Assembly: GCA_964512765.1 (NCBI GenBank)
Contig: CAZEKF010000008.1
Span: 1-64,000, forward strand
Direction: 5' to 3'
Length of the DNA stretch: 64,000 bases
DNA from: GW2011-AR15 sp964512765
GTDB taxonomy: Archaea > Nanobdellota > Nanobdellia > Woesearchaeales > GW2011-AR15
Every line of letters begins with the position of its first letter. Positions within the stretch are counted from its first letter, which is position 1. The notes below the pieces were generated by a model that ran no database searches, was not told where the DNA came from, and saw only the letters and a program-made list of their open reading frames with translations. This document shows positions 9,737 through 17,422 of this stretch, one piece after another. The position numbers and the translations under genes are program-made.

Positions 9737-9784
9737 AATTAATACAAAAACTTGTCTAAATATAAAAATGTATTGAACAGAAAA

Positions 9785-9792
9785 TATTTATA
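9785..9792 (+). promoter_or_regulatory. TATA box of the RDD-sppA operon
   Basis: TATTTATA, 25 bases before the ATG at 9818, is the usual distance for a leaderless archaeal transcript. Confidence 0.5.
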
Positions 9793-9817
9793 CTCTAACC
9801 TATTCAGAGTTTTAATC

Positions 9818-10315
9818 ATGGTAGATCTTAACTTGCCAAAAGAAAGGAAAATGCAAGCAAACGCACCGTCTTGGAAACGTGCATTTTCATTTATACTAGA
9901 TTTTTTCATTATCCAGTTTATTATCATTGGACCGTTCACAGGTGTTATTCAAAGTAAAATTCCTATGACTTCTGACTTTACACAAAATTATTCATTGCTA
10001 GAATCAAACCCTAACTTGATTAATGATCTTATTCCAATGTTTGTTGTTATGTTTTTGTTAGTATTTACATATTTTGTGATATTTGAATATAAAATGAACC
10101 AAACACCTGGTAAAATGTTGTTTAAATTAAAACTTATATCTGATAAAAAAGAAAAAATAACTTTTCTTAAAGTCGTGTTGAGAAACTTGGCAGCGTTTCC
10201 TGTGTTTCCGTTTTCATTGTTATGGATTATTGATCCAATGTATTTATTGTTTACAGGACAAAGGTTATCAGATAAACTATCAAAAACCTGGTATGTTGAG
10301 GAGATTGTAATATGA
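9818..10315 (+). CDS. RDD-family membrane protein
   Basis: A 165-residue integral membrane protein with three hydrophobic segments. The family's signature residues are visible: arginine and aspartate in WKRAFSFILDFF at the first segment and the final aspartate in LSDKLSKTW near the C-terminus. The ATG at 9818 is chosen because a TATA box (TATTTATA, 9785-9792) sits 25 bases upstream, implying a nearly leaderless mRNA; an upstream in-frame ATG at 9752 would precede the promoter. It overlaps sppA by ATGA. RDD proteins have been linked to transport or envelope functions, but no specific role can be read here. Confidence 0.8.
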   Translation: MVDLNLPKERKMQANAPSWKRAFSFILDFFIIQFIIIGPFTGVIQSKIPMTSDFTQNYSLLESNPNLINDLIPMFVVMFLLVFTYFVIFEYKMNQTPGKMLFKLKLISDKKEKITFLKVVLRNLAAFPVFPFSLLWIIDPMYLLFTGQRLSDKLSKTWYVEEIVI

Positions 10316-11178
10316 AGAAAAAAATATGGCCTGCTCTAAAGATTCTTTTTACATTATGGATAATAAGTAGTGTAGTTTCTATGTTTTTCAATAGTAATAC
10401 AGGCGTTATTGTTAACGGAAATGTAGCTGTCATACCTATTCATGGTATTATTACAGTTTCAAAAACCAGTGGTTTTACCACAACAGGTGTTACAAGCCAA
10501 GGTGTTATAACTAATTTAGAAAAAGCATATTCTAACCCAGGAATTAAAGCAGTTATTCTTGACATTAACTCTCCAGGCGGGAGTGGTGTTGCTGCTGACG
10601 AGATTAGTCAAGTAATAAAATTATCTAATAAAACAACTATTGCTGTTATTAGGGATGTTGGTGCCAGTGCTGCATATTGGATAGCAAGCTCTACTGACTA
10701 CATTTATTCCAACAGATTATCTTTGGTTGGAAGCATAGGCGTTATTGGGTCATATCTGGACTTCTCTGATTTTATAACAGAATATAATATAACATACCAA
10801 AGATACGTCTCAGGCGAGTATAAAGATATGGGTTCAATGTTCAAGAAACCCACTGAAAAAGAAAGAGAGTTATGGCAAGACCTTATTGATCAAATGCGTG
10901 ACATGTTTGTTGAAGAAGTTGCTCTGAACAGAAACATACCTGTAAAAAACGTTGATATGCTTAGCGATGGTAGATTATTCTTGGGAGTAGACGCTAAAAA
11001 ACTTAACCTGGTTGATGAACTCGGTACGAAAAAAGATGCTTTATTTTTTATTGCAAACACGTATAATATAACTGTACAACCTGTTGAGTTTAAAGAGAAA
11101 AAAAGCTTTTCTGATTATTTGTCAGAGTTTAAAACAGGAAAATTTATAAACTCTGATCCCACTATTCAGTTTAAATAA
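10312..11178 (+). CDS. sppA: Signal peptide peptidase SppA (S49 protease)
   Basis: Membrane-anchored serine protease that degrades cleaved signal peptides and other membrane fragments. The 288 residues begin with one transmembrane helix (about 8-26). The S49 fold marks are INSPGGSGVAADEI (86-98), nucleophile Ser119 in GASAAYWIAS and Lys171 in SGEYKDMGS, the short Ser-Lys dyad form typical of archaeal and Bacillus SppA rather than the double-length E. coli protein. It is co-transcribed with the RDD gene through a four-base overlap and has a GAGGAG ribosome site inside that gene. The large number of signal-peptide proteins in this window makes its presence fitting. Confidence 0.92.
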   Translation: MKKKIWPALKILFTLWIISSVVSMFFNSNTGVIVNGNVAVIPIHGIITVSKTSGFTTTGVTSQGVITNLEKAYSNPGIKAVILDINSPGGSGVAADEISQVIKLSNKTTIAVIRDVGASAAYWIASSTDYIYSNRLSLVGSIGVIGSYLDFSDFITEYNITYQRYVSGEYKDMGSMFKKPTEKERELWQDLIDQMRDMFVEEVALNRNIPVKNVDMLSDGRLFLGVDAKKLNLVDELGTKKDALFFIANTYNITVQPVEFKEKKSFSDYLSEFKTGKFINSDPTIQFK

Positions 11179-11196
11179 AAAAAGAGGTTACTTAAA

Positions 11197-11514
11197 ATGT
11201 TTGGCAGAAAAATTAATGTTTTTGAAAAAATACTTCTTCCTGTAGGGATTGGTCTTACGTTCTTAGGATTCTATCTTATCTTACTAGCAGAGCAAACAGG
11301 TTCAGTAATTGGTTGGATGAGACTTAGCACTGTTTTTGTTTGGATGTTATTGTTATTTGTTGTGATTGTTAGTGCCACAACTGAAGATATGAAAGAAGAA
11401 CTTGCATTAATACAAAAAGAACATGTTACTGAAATCAAGTTATTGAAAGAAATATCAAACGAACAACTTCAAGAAATTAAGTTATTAAGAAACGAGTTCA
11501 AGAAACGTAAATAA
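11197..11514 (+). CDS. Small membrane protein with C-terminal coiled coil
   Basis: A 105-residue protein with two hydrophobic segments (about 11-29 and 44-60) followed by a charged, leucine-heptad region (65-105) likely to form a coiled coil in the cytoplasm. AGAGGT lies 13 bases before the ATG. It follows sppA by 18 bases and is probably in the same operon. No family is recognised; the layout (two helices plus coiled coil) suggests a small membrane scaffold, which is inference. Confidence 0.65.
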   Translation: MFGRKINVFEKILLPVGIGLTFLGFYLILLAEQTGSVIGWMRLSTVFVWMLLLFVVIVSATTEDMKEELALIQKEHVTEIKLLKEISNEQLQEIKLLRNEFKKRK

Positions 11515-11524
11515 AATTATTTTC

Positions 11525-11656
11525 ATGCCATCACTATGTATTATTTGTGAGGAAAAACCTCCAGAATTCTGTATTAAAGGTATTTTTAACAATAGTTATT
11601 GTGGCAACTGTGCCGAGGAACAGTTCAGTGATGTTGGGTTGTTGGAACGGTTGTGA
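11525..11656 (+). CDS. 43-residue CxxC...CxxC protein
   Basis: A short frame starting at ATG 11525 encodes 43 residues with CIIC at 5-8 and CGNC at 26-29, a further cysteine at 16, and an acidic C-terminal tail ending LLERL. The paired CxxC motifs look like a miniature zinc ribbon. Reasons to call it real are the tight fit after the preceding gene (10 bases), the intact zinc-ligand spacing and its non-random composition. No clear ribosome site is seen, so it may be translated by coupling. Function unknown. Confidence 0.6.
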   Translation: MPSLCIICEEKPPEFCIKGIFNNSYCGNCAEEQFSDVGLLERL

Positions 11657-11708
11657 CATAATTTCAAAACCATCACAAAAATCTATATTTCCTATTATCT
11701 ATTTTATT

Positions 11709-11797
11709 GTTTAATTAAACTTATAAACTAATTTCACTTTAAAATATCTTATACAACATCTTGTATATTCTTAAATCTAAAATACTATATGTTGTAT
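11709..11797 (+). promoter_or_regulatory. nrdJ promoter and structured leader
   Basis: A perfect 12-base palindrome GTTTAATTAAAC (11709-11720) abuts a TATA-like CTTATAAAC (11720-11728). The expected transcript start near 11750 coincides with ATACAACAT (11751-11759), which can pair either with TTGTAT just downstream (loop CATC) or with ATGTTGTAT at 11789-11797. These mutually exclusive hairpins precede the coding start at 11838. Confidence 0.4.
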
Positions 11798-11837
11798 GTT
11801 AACTTACTCAGCAATGATGACAGAACAAGGTGGGAGA

Positions 11838-13727
11838 ATGCAAGAATATGAGACGTTTATACAGCACATGCCAGAGAAAGAAAAGCTAGGTTTGAGTGAA
11901 AACCAGTTAAGAATTATATATGCAAAGTATTTGAAAAGAGACGCTGATGGAAATGTTATGGAAACTCCGTTAGGAATGTTTAAACGAATTGCTAAAGAGA
12001 TAGCTTCACCTGATTCTTTGTACAGAACTGAAGAAGAAGTTAAAAAATTAGAAAACGAATTTCTTGAAATAATGACTAAACTAGATTTCATACCAGGCGG
12101 TAGAACCATTGCAAATGCTGGCACTCCTGTTAAAAACCTAGCAAATTGTTTTGTTATACCTGTTGAAGATAGTATGGAAGGCATTTTTGAAGCTGTTAAA
12201 AAAGCTGCTTTGATACAAAAAAGAGGTGGAGGAGTAGGTTATTGTTTTTCAACATTACGACCTTCTGGATCCTGGGTAAGCGGTTGTTCAGGAATAGCGT
12301 CCGGACCATTGTCTTTTATGAGAGTTTTTGACGTAATGTGTTCAACTATCATGCAAGGTAATAGAAGAGGCGCTCAAATGGCAACTTTCCATGTTAGCCA
12401 TCCTGACATTGAATATTTTATTGAAGCAAAAGATGATTTAACTAACTTAACTAACTTTAACATTTCTGTATTATTAGATGATAAGTTCATGAAAGCTGTT
12501 GAAAACGATGATGATTACGAGTTAACAGATCCGCACACTAACAAAGTTGTTAGAACAGCCAAAGCAAAATATTTGTATGACAAAATTGCGCATCATGCAT
12601 GGAAAACAGGCGAACCAGGCGTGTTATTTGTTGATACTGCTAACAAACATAATACTGTCAGACATTTAGGTGAATTTAATGCTACAAATCCGTGCGCAGA
12701 AATCTGGTTATTAGATTATGAAGTATGTAATCTAGGAAGTATTAACCTCGATAGAATGGTTAAACATGTTAATGGCAAACCTGAAGTTGACTGGGACAAG
12801 ATACGTAAAATAACAAGAAAAGGCATACATTTCCTTGATAATGTGATTGACGCAGGCGAGTATCCTGCAAAAGAAATTACAATAATGGCTAAAAAAACCA
12901 GAAGAATTGGACTGGGTGTATTAGGATTCGCAGATTTGTTGTTTCAGTTAGGAATTCCATACTCAAGCCAAGAAGGTTGTGATTTAGCAACTGAAATAAT
13001 GCGTGTTATTGATGAAGAAGGATGGAAAGAAAGCCAGGAATTGGCTGAAGAACGAGGTTGTTTCCCTGGTTGGAAAGGAAGTGATTTTGATAAGCAAGGT
13101 AAAAGAGTTAGGAATTGTGCAATCACTGCCATTGCACCTACTGGCACTTTAAGCATGGTAGCTGAGTCATCTGGCGGGTGTGAACCGCATTTTGCATTAG
13201 CTTTTATAAAAAATAGCCATTCTATAGGTGAACAGTTTACATATGTTAACAAGCATTTTGAAAAAGTTGCTAAAGAACAAGGATTTTATACTGAAGAATT
13301 AATGGAAAAAATCGCTAGCCAAGGTACTTTAGACGGATTAGATGAAGTGCCTGATGACGTCAAGAAAGTGTTTGAAGTATCTTTTAACATAAACGCTGAA
13401 GAACATATCCTTATGCAAGCTGCATTTCAAAAACATATTAGTAATGCTGTTTCAAAAACAATTAATTTTCCAAATACTGCAACTGTTGAAGAAGTTGAAA
13501 AAGGTTACATGCTTGCATGGAAAAACGGATGCAAAGGCGCAACCGTATACAGAGACGGTAGCCGAGGTAACCAAGTCCTCAATATTAAAGAAGTTAAAAA
13601 AGCTGCTAATGAAGTTAAAGTAGAACAATCAGAAGTAGTTACTAAACTTGACCAAATCAAGAAAAAGATTGAAGTTGCACCCATTGCTACTGAAACAGAA
13701 CTTGATGAAGAGTGTACGTTTTGTTAG
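11838..13727 (+). CDS. nrdJ: Adenosylcobalamin-dependent ribonucleotide reductase (class II), catalytic
   Basis: Reduces ribonucleotides to deoxyribonucleotides using a thiyl radical generated from adenosylcobalamin. All key residues are present: the active-site triad in NPCAE (Asn, thiyl Cys at 12693-12695, Glu), the disulphide-forming cysteines in NCFVIP (codon 12147-12149) and VCNLGSINL (codon 12726-12728), the APTGTLS loop, the class II NGCKGATVYRDGSR element, and a C-terminal redox pair CTFC right before the stop. No N-terminal ATP-cone is present, so overall activity control by dATP is missing in this chain. GGTGG with a 4-base spacer before ATG 11838 defines the start, giving 629 residues; ATG 11796 would add 14 residues. 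Confidence 0.95.
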   Translation: MQEYETFIQHMPEKEKLGLSENQLRIIYAKYLKRDADGNVMETPLGMFKRIAKEIASPDSLYRTEEEVKKLENEFLEIMTKLDFIPGGRTIANAGTPVKNLANCFVIPVEDSMEGIFEAVKKAALIQKRGGGVGYCFSTLRPSGSWVSGCSGIASGPLSFMRVFDVMCSTIMQGNRRGAQMATFHVSHPDIEYFIEAKDDLTNLTNFNISVLLDDKFMKAVENDDDYELTDPHTNKVVRTAKAKYLYDKIAHHAWKTGEPGVLFVDTANKHNTVRHLGEFNATNPCAEIWLLDYEVCNLGSINLDRMVKHVNGKPEVDWDKIRKITRKGIHFLDNVIDAGEYPAKEITIMAKKTRRIGLGVLGFADLLFQLGIPYSSQEGCDLATEIMRVIDEEGWKESQELAEERGCFPGWKGSDFDKQGKRVRNCAITAIAPTGTLSMVAESSGGCEPHFALAFIKNSHSIGEQFTYVNKHFEKVAKEQGFYTEELMEKIASQGTLDGLDEVPDDVKKVFEVSFNINAEEHILMQAAFQKHISNAVSKTINFPNTATVEEVEKGYMLAWKNGCKGATVYRDGSRGNQVLNIKEVKKAANEVKVEQSEVVTKLDQIKKKIEVAPIATETELDEECTFC

Positions 13728-13737
13728 AATAATTTTC

Positions 13738-14052
13738 TTATCTTAATGCTATCTTAACTGCATCTTGAAGAGAGTAAGGCATGTCATTTCTAGTACTATC
13801 AACTTCTGCCCCAGTCCATTTAACAATTGTTTTAGGTATTTGTACCTTAATCTCAGCGCCTAAATATTCAAACCTTTTTCCGTTTATTTCCATTTCAACA
13901 ACTCCCTCACGGACACTACCGGACACATATGAAACACTACCCAAGTCAGTACAACCTGCGTTCATTAATATTCGTCTATACTCATTAGAAAAATCTAAAT
14001 TTAAATCTATACAAGTCTTGATAACGTCGGGTATTCGAGTTGCTATGTCCAT
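13738..14052 (-). CDS. Hypothetical protein, 104 residues
   Basis: Small soluble protein with no signal peptide or membrane segment. The ATG at 14052 is used; a TTG at 14064 would add four residues. An amphipathic N-terminal helix region is followed by beta-strand-like stretches (SVSYVSGSVREG, VEMEINGKRFEYLG). It sits tail-to-tail with nrdJ and 35 bases after the neighbouring 119-residue gene on the same strand, so the two probably form a small operon placed between the two reductase genes. No family is recognised. Confidence 0.6.
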   Translation of the reverse strand: MDIATRIPDVIKTCIDLNLDFSNEYRRILMNAGCTDLGSVSYVSGSVREGVVEMEINGKRFEYLGAEIKVQIPKTIVKWTGAEVDSTRNDMPYSLQDAVKIALR

Positions 14053-14087
14053 TGCTTTGATCAAAGAGTTTAAAGAACCTGGTCTTG

Positions 14088-14447
14088 CTATATATATATA
14101 ACTTCTTCTTCTTGGACAGGCGAAAGCAATTCATTCATATTAATTCCACTGGGTTTGATAATACGAGCCTGAATTGTATCTTTGTATACATGCCAATCTG
14201 TTATTTCTTCTCCTCTCTGTTCTACAACATAAACATCGTCATTTATTTGAATTCTAGCAGCTGTCACATTTTGTTCGCCATCAAAAAGATGAGCTGTATT
14301 TAAAAGAGGGTTGTAATCACCTTGTTTAGCTAATATTTCACTTGGGCTTATTCTCTCTGCAACACTATTTGGATTAAGACTATAAAGTTCATGAAGAAGT
14401 AAAATAGTTCTTGCTAAATCTTGTGGTATTGGTTTGCCAAGTCTCAT
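14088..14447 (-). CDS. Hypothetical protein, 119 residues
   Basis: Soluble protein starting at ATG 14447 (a TTG at 14462 is possible). The N-terminal half is helical; the second half holds DVYVVEQRGEEITDWHVYKDTIQARIIKP, which looks like a small beta-rich domain (described here as a run of alternating hydrophobic and charged residues between 70 and 100). It is divergent from the second reductase gene and its promoter shares the intergenic TTTAAATATAA (about 14481-14491). Co-expression with the reductase is possible but not shown. Function unknown. Confidence 0.6.
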   Translation of the reverse strand: MRLGKPIPQDLARTILLLHELYSLNPNSVAERISPSEILAKQGDYNPLLNTAHLFDGEQNVTAARIQINDDVYVVEQRGEEITDWHVYKDTIQARIIKPSGINMNELLSPVQEEEVIYI

Positions 14448-14533
14448 TTTATGTATGATCAATTCGCACTAAAAACACGTTATATTTAAAGCTATTCATA
14501 GAATAATCAAATTATACAAATTCCCAACCTTTA

Positions 14534-14552
14534 AAAATAACAAAGTTATTTT
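14534..14552 (+). promoter_or_regulatory. Hairpin before the RBS of the nrdJ paralogue
   Basis: AAAATAAC, a three-base loop and GTTATTTT form a perfect 8-bp stem just upstream of the GGGGGT ribosome site. It could be a leader structure; alone it is weak evidence because the region is AT-rich. Confidence 0.3.
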
Positions 14553-14571
14553 ATATACAGGGGGTAGATGA

Positions 14572-16590
14572 ATGAGTTTTTCTCAGATTAAGAAACGGGA
14601 TGGTACTATTGTTGAGTTTGATATTAATAAAGCTATTACTGCCATAGAAAAAACTATGTTGGCAGTTGGTATTGACGATGATGATTTACCAAAACATCTT
14701 TCTCAGAAAGCTGTTGAAGAAGCTTTAAAGATATACAAATCTGATCACATTATTTCTATTGAAGAAATGCAGGATATTATTGAAAAAACTCTAATAAACC
14801 AGGGCCAGGCAAGAATGGCCAAAGCTTACATCTTGTACAGGCAAAAACGTGCTGAGCTAAGAAAATTAAAACATAACATTCTAGGCAGGATGGACGATTC
14901 AAAGCTTAACATTAATGGTTTATTAATTGCTAAATCCAGATATTTACAAAAAGATGCAGAAGGTAATGTTATTGAAACTCCTAAACAAATGTTCAAAAGA
15001 GTTGCAAGTGCAGTCTCAAATGCAGAAAAAAATTATAATAAGTCACAGGATGAAATTCAGCAATTAGAAAAAGAATTTACTGAGATTATGCATTCATTAG
15101 AGTTTATACCAAGTGGTAGAATACTTACAAATGCAGGTACAAAGAATTCTATGATATACAGTAGTTTTGTTATACCTATAGAAGATAGTATGAAAGGTAT
15201 ATTTAGAGCATTGTACCATAAAGCTCTTGTCCAAAGACTTGGTGGAGGGACAGGGTTTTCATTTTCTAATATAAGGCCGCAAGGTGGTAAATTAAAAACT
15301 ACAAAAGGATATGCTTCTGGCCCTATTCCGTTTATTAAACTGTTTGACCAAGCATCGAACTTAACAATTGTTGAAGGTAATAGAAAAGCTGCTAACATGG
15401 GCTCGTTATCAGTTGAACATCCAGACGTTATTGAATTTATAACCATGAAAGACCGGAAAGAAATTAAAAATTTTAACATATCAGTTGAAATAACTGACAA
15501 GTTTATGGAAGCTGTTAAAAATAATGAAAAGTATGAACTCAAAGATCCTAACACTAATGAAATTATTGATAAAATAGATGCTAATAACATATTTCATTTG
15601 ATTGTTACAATGGCATGGAAAACCGGCGATCCTGGTGTACTGTTCATTGATAAAATCAATAATACAAACCCGTTGCCTAACATTGCAAGAATTGAAACAA
15701 CTGACCCGTGCGGTGACCAGTTATTGTTGCCGTATGAAGCTGGTAACCTGGGAGCTATTAACCTTGCAAAGTTCGTCAGGTATAAAAAAATTAAATGGAA
15801 ACAATTAGAAAAAGTTACAAAACTAGCTGCCAGATTTTTAGATAATACAGTTGACATAAGCAAATTTCCTGTTAAAAAAATTGAAGACATGGTTAGAGGT
15901 TGTCGAAGGATAGGTCTAGGCATCATGGGGTTTGCAGACATGTTATACAAACTAAGAATCCCTTATAATTCAGAAAAAGCATTAGAAATCGGGCAGAAAA
16001 TCATGAAATTTATAGCTGCAACAGCAGCTGAAGCGTCTGAACAATTAGCAATTGAAAAAGGTTGTTTTCCGTTATGGAACCAGAGCATATACAAAGATAA
16101 GATTAAGTTACGAAATTGTTCATTATTAGCAATCGCACCAACCGGGTCAAGAAGTATATTTGCTGACACTTCCGCTGGTATTGAACCTAACTTTGCGCTA
16201 GGCTACACACGAAAAGTTTTAGGAAGTACTGAGATATTACAGATAAATAATGTGCTTGAAAGTGTGATGAAAGAATATGATGTGTTTTCTGAAGACGTGT
16301 TAAGAGAAATTATCCAAACAAATTCATTGGAAAAAGTTAACCTCCCGGATGAAGTTAAGAAAGTGTTTGTAACAGCTCATAACATTACTCCTGATTGGCA
16401 CGTGAAAATGCAGTCTGTATTTCAGAAGTATGTTGATAATGCAATATCAAAAACTGTTAATTTTCCAAAATCTGCAACAATTGAAGATATTAAAAACGCG
16501 TTTATGTCTGCATACAATCTAGGTTGTAAAGGTATCACTGTATATCGTGAAGGTAGTTTAAGTGAGCAGGTGATTAATATTGGGAAATAG
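14572..16590 (+). CDS. Class II ribonucleotide reductase paralogue with ATP-cone and altered active site
   Basis: A 672-residue NrdJ-like protein. Residues 1-95 form an ATP-cone, the dATP/ATP activity switch that the upstream nrdJ lacks. The barrel keeps the family layout, but key sites differ: NPCxE is DPCGD (thiyl Cys codon 15709-15711 kept; Asn and Glu both became Asp), the partner cysteines are Ser (codon 15163-15165, SSFVIP) and Gly (codon 15742-15744, AGNLGAINL), the APTGTLS loop is APTGSRS, and no C-terminal cysteine pair exists. It should not perform the normal disulphide chemistry. A regulatory partner of NrdJ or an enzyme with another chemistry is inferred. GGGGGT lies 6 bases before ATG 14572. 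Confidence 0.88.
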   Translation: MSFSQIKKRDGTIVEFDINKAITAIEKTMLAVGIDDDDLPKHLSQKAVEEALKIYKSDHIISIEEMQDIIEKTLINQGQARMAKAYILYRQKRAELRKLKHNILGRMDDSKLNINGLLIAKSRYLQKDAEGNVIETPKQMFKRVASAVSNAEKNYNKSQDEIQQLEKEFTEIMHSLEFIPSGRILTNAGTKNSMIYSSFVIPIEDSMKGIFRALYHKALVQRLGGGTGFSFSNIRPQGGKLKTTKGYASGPIPFIKLFDQASNLTIVEGNRKAANMGSLSVEHPDVIEFITMKDRKEIKNFNISVEITDKFMEAVKNNEKYELKDPNTNEIIDKIDANNIFHLIVTMAWKTGDPGVLFIDKINNTNPLPNIARIETTDPCGDQLLLPYEAGNLGAINLAKFVRYKKIKWKQLEKVTKLAARFLDNTVDISKFPVKKIEDMVRGCRRIGLGIMGFADMLYKLRIPYNSEKALEIGQKIMKFIAATAAEASEQLAIEKGCFPLWNQSIYKDKIKLRNCSLLAIAPTGSRSIFADTSAGIEPNFALGYTRKVLGSTEILQINNVLESVMKEYDVFSEDVLREIIQTNSLEKVNLPDEVKKVFVTAHNITPDWHVKMQSVFQKYVDNAISKTVNFPKSATIEDIKNAFMSAYNLGCKGITVYREGSLSEQVINIGK

Positions 16591-16714
16591 ATTTTGTGGG
16601 ACTAAGCTCACGTATGTGAGCGCACGTCGCACCTGTTTCCCTCAAGGCTTTAGTGAGGGCGAGATTTTAGCCCGAACGGTTAAAGGCTTGCAGGTGATAA
16701 ATATTGGACAATAG
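16566..16714 (+). repeat. Imperfect direct repeats flanking a GC-rich structured insert
   Basis: The last 25 bases of the reductase paralogue (16566-16590) recur at 16690-16714 with 22 of 25 identical, and both copies encode QVINIG in one frame before a TAG. The 99 bases between are far richer in G+C than the surroundings and hold three hairpins: GCTCAC/GTGAGC with a GTAT loop (16606-16621), CCCTCA/TGAGGG (16639-16659) and TTTAGCC/GGTTAAA (16666-16684). CACCTG (16630-16635) can close the last two with CAGGTG (16691-16696). The second copy carries the GGTGA ribosome site and TTG start of the next gene. Structured RNA or a small inserted palindromic element are both possible. Confidence 0.6.
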
Positions 16715-17318
16715 TGGGCTTAATGATAAGACCAGTAGTAGACTAAAAGTTTACACAAGAAGAGGAGATCATGGAGAGACTTCACTTTGCGATGGATCTA
16801 GAACAAGTAAAGATTCTGAACGTGTTGAAGCATTTGGTTCATTAGATGAGTTAAACTCATATCTTGGCCTTTGTATTGTTAAACTTGAACATAAAGATAT
16901 TAAAGAACATTTAATGCAGATCCAGAAAGAAGTGCATGGTATTTCTGCTAATATTGCATTTCCTGCTAATTTATCACAGTCAATTATTAAAGGCCAGTCA
17001 ATAGCTGACCAAATTCCTAGGATGTCAGATTATAAAATTAAGAAACTTGAAGATTGGATTGATATTTATGAAAATGAGTTACCTGAGTTAAAACATTTTA
17101 TATTAGCAGGTGGTAATGAAGGAAGTGCTTATTTACACATTGCAAGGACTGTGTGTAGAAGAGCAGAACGTCAAGTTGTAAGGTTAAAACAAAACGAAGA
17201 AATTGACAAAAATTTGTTAATATATTTAAACAGATTATCTGATTATTTGTTCACTGCTGCTAGATTAGTTAGTCATAGGGCTGGTCGTGATGATGTTAAG
17301 TGGCGGTCAGAGATATGA
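16704..17318 (+). CDS. pduO: ATP:cob(I)alamin adenosyltransferase, PduO type
   Basis: Transfers adenosyl from ATP to reduced cobalamin, making the coenzyme B12 needed by class II ribonucleotide reductase. The 204-residue protein has the N-terminal ATP motif KVYTRRGDHGETSL (from residue 15), SLDELNSYLG, and the C-terminal RTVCRRAERQV signature; the fold is a helical bundle acting as a trimer in known members. The start is TTG at 16704: no ATG or GTG is available, and GGTGA lies exactly 6 bases upstream, the same spacing as at other starts here. Its position right after the two reductase genes gives strong functional support. Confidence 0.92.
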   Translation: MDNSGLNDKTSSRLKVYTRRGDHGETSLCDGSRTSKDSERVEAFGSLDELNSYLGLCIVKLEHKDIKEHLMQIQKEVHGISANIAFPANLSQSIIKGQSIADQIPRMSDYKIKKLEDWIDIYENELPELKHFILAGGNEGSAYLHIARTVCRRAERQVVRLKQNEEIDKNLLIYLNRLSDYLFTAARLVSHRAGRDDVKWRSEI

Positions 17319-17337
17319 AGTTCTATGTCAAAACCAA

Positions 17338-17358
17338 CGAAAATATCATATATTTTCG
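17338..17358. promoter_or_regulatory. Palindrome between pduO and thyA
   Basis: CGAAAATAT and ATATTTTCG are perfect 9-base arms separated by CAT. It lies 20 bases after the pduO stop and 33 bases before the thyA TATA box, so it may be a terminator hairpin for the reductase/pduO unit or an operator for thyA. Confidence 0.4.
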
Positions 17359-17383
17359 GGGATTTGAAAATCCAAAGGATTTG

Positions 17384-17401
17384 TCAAAACATATTTAAAC
17401 A
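17384..17401 (+). promoter_or_regulatory. thyA promoter
   Basis: TCAAAACATATTTAAACA contains the TATA element ATATTTAAAC 22 bases before the thyA ATG, implying a leaderless transcript. The same 18 bases recur at 50273-50290 before the Hel308-like gene. Confidence 0.55.
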
Positions 17402-17422
17402 CTAACTAGTTTGGAAAATTCT

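Noticed and set aside
11796..11837. Upstream ATG of nrdJ as the true start
   Set aside because: GGTGG with the same 4-base spacer as another gene supports ATG 11838; the upstream stretch also forms the leader hairpins.
11838..16590. Intein or tandem duplication artefact in the reductase genes
   Set aside because: Both frames are uninterrupted, differ strongly in sequence, and have different domain layouts, so they are old paralogues.
16591..16689. tRNA gene or cobalamin riboswitch
   Set aside because: No T-loop, anticodon arm or acceptor pairing was found, and no conserved B12-box could be recognised; listed only as a structured insert.
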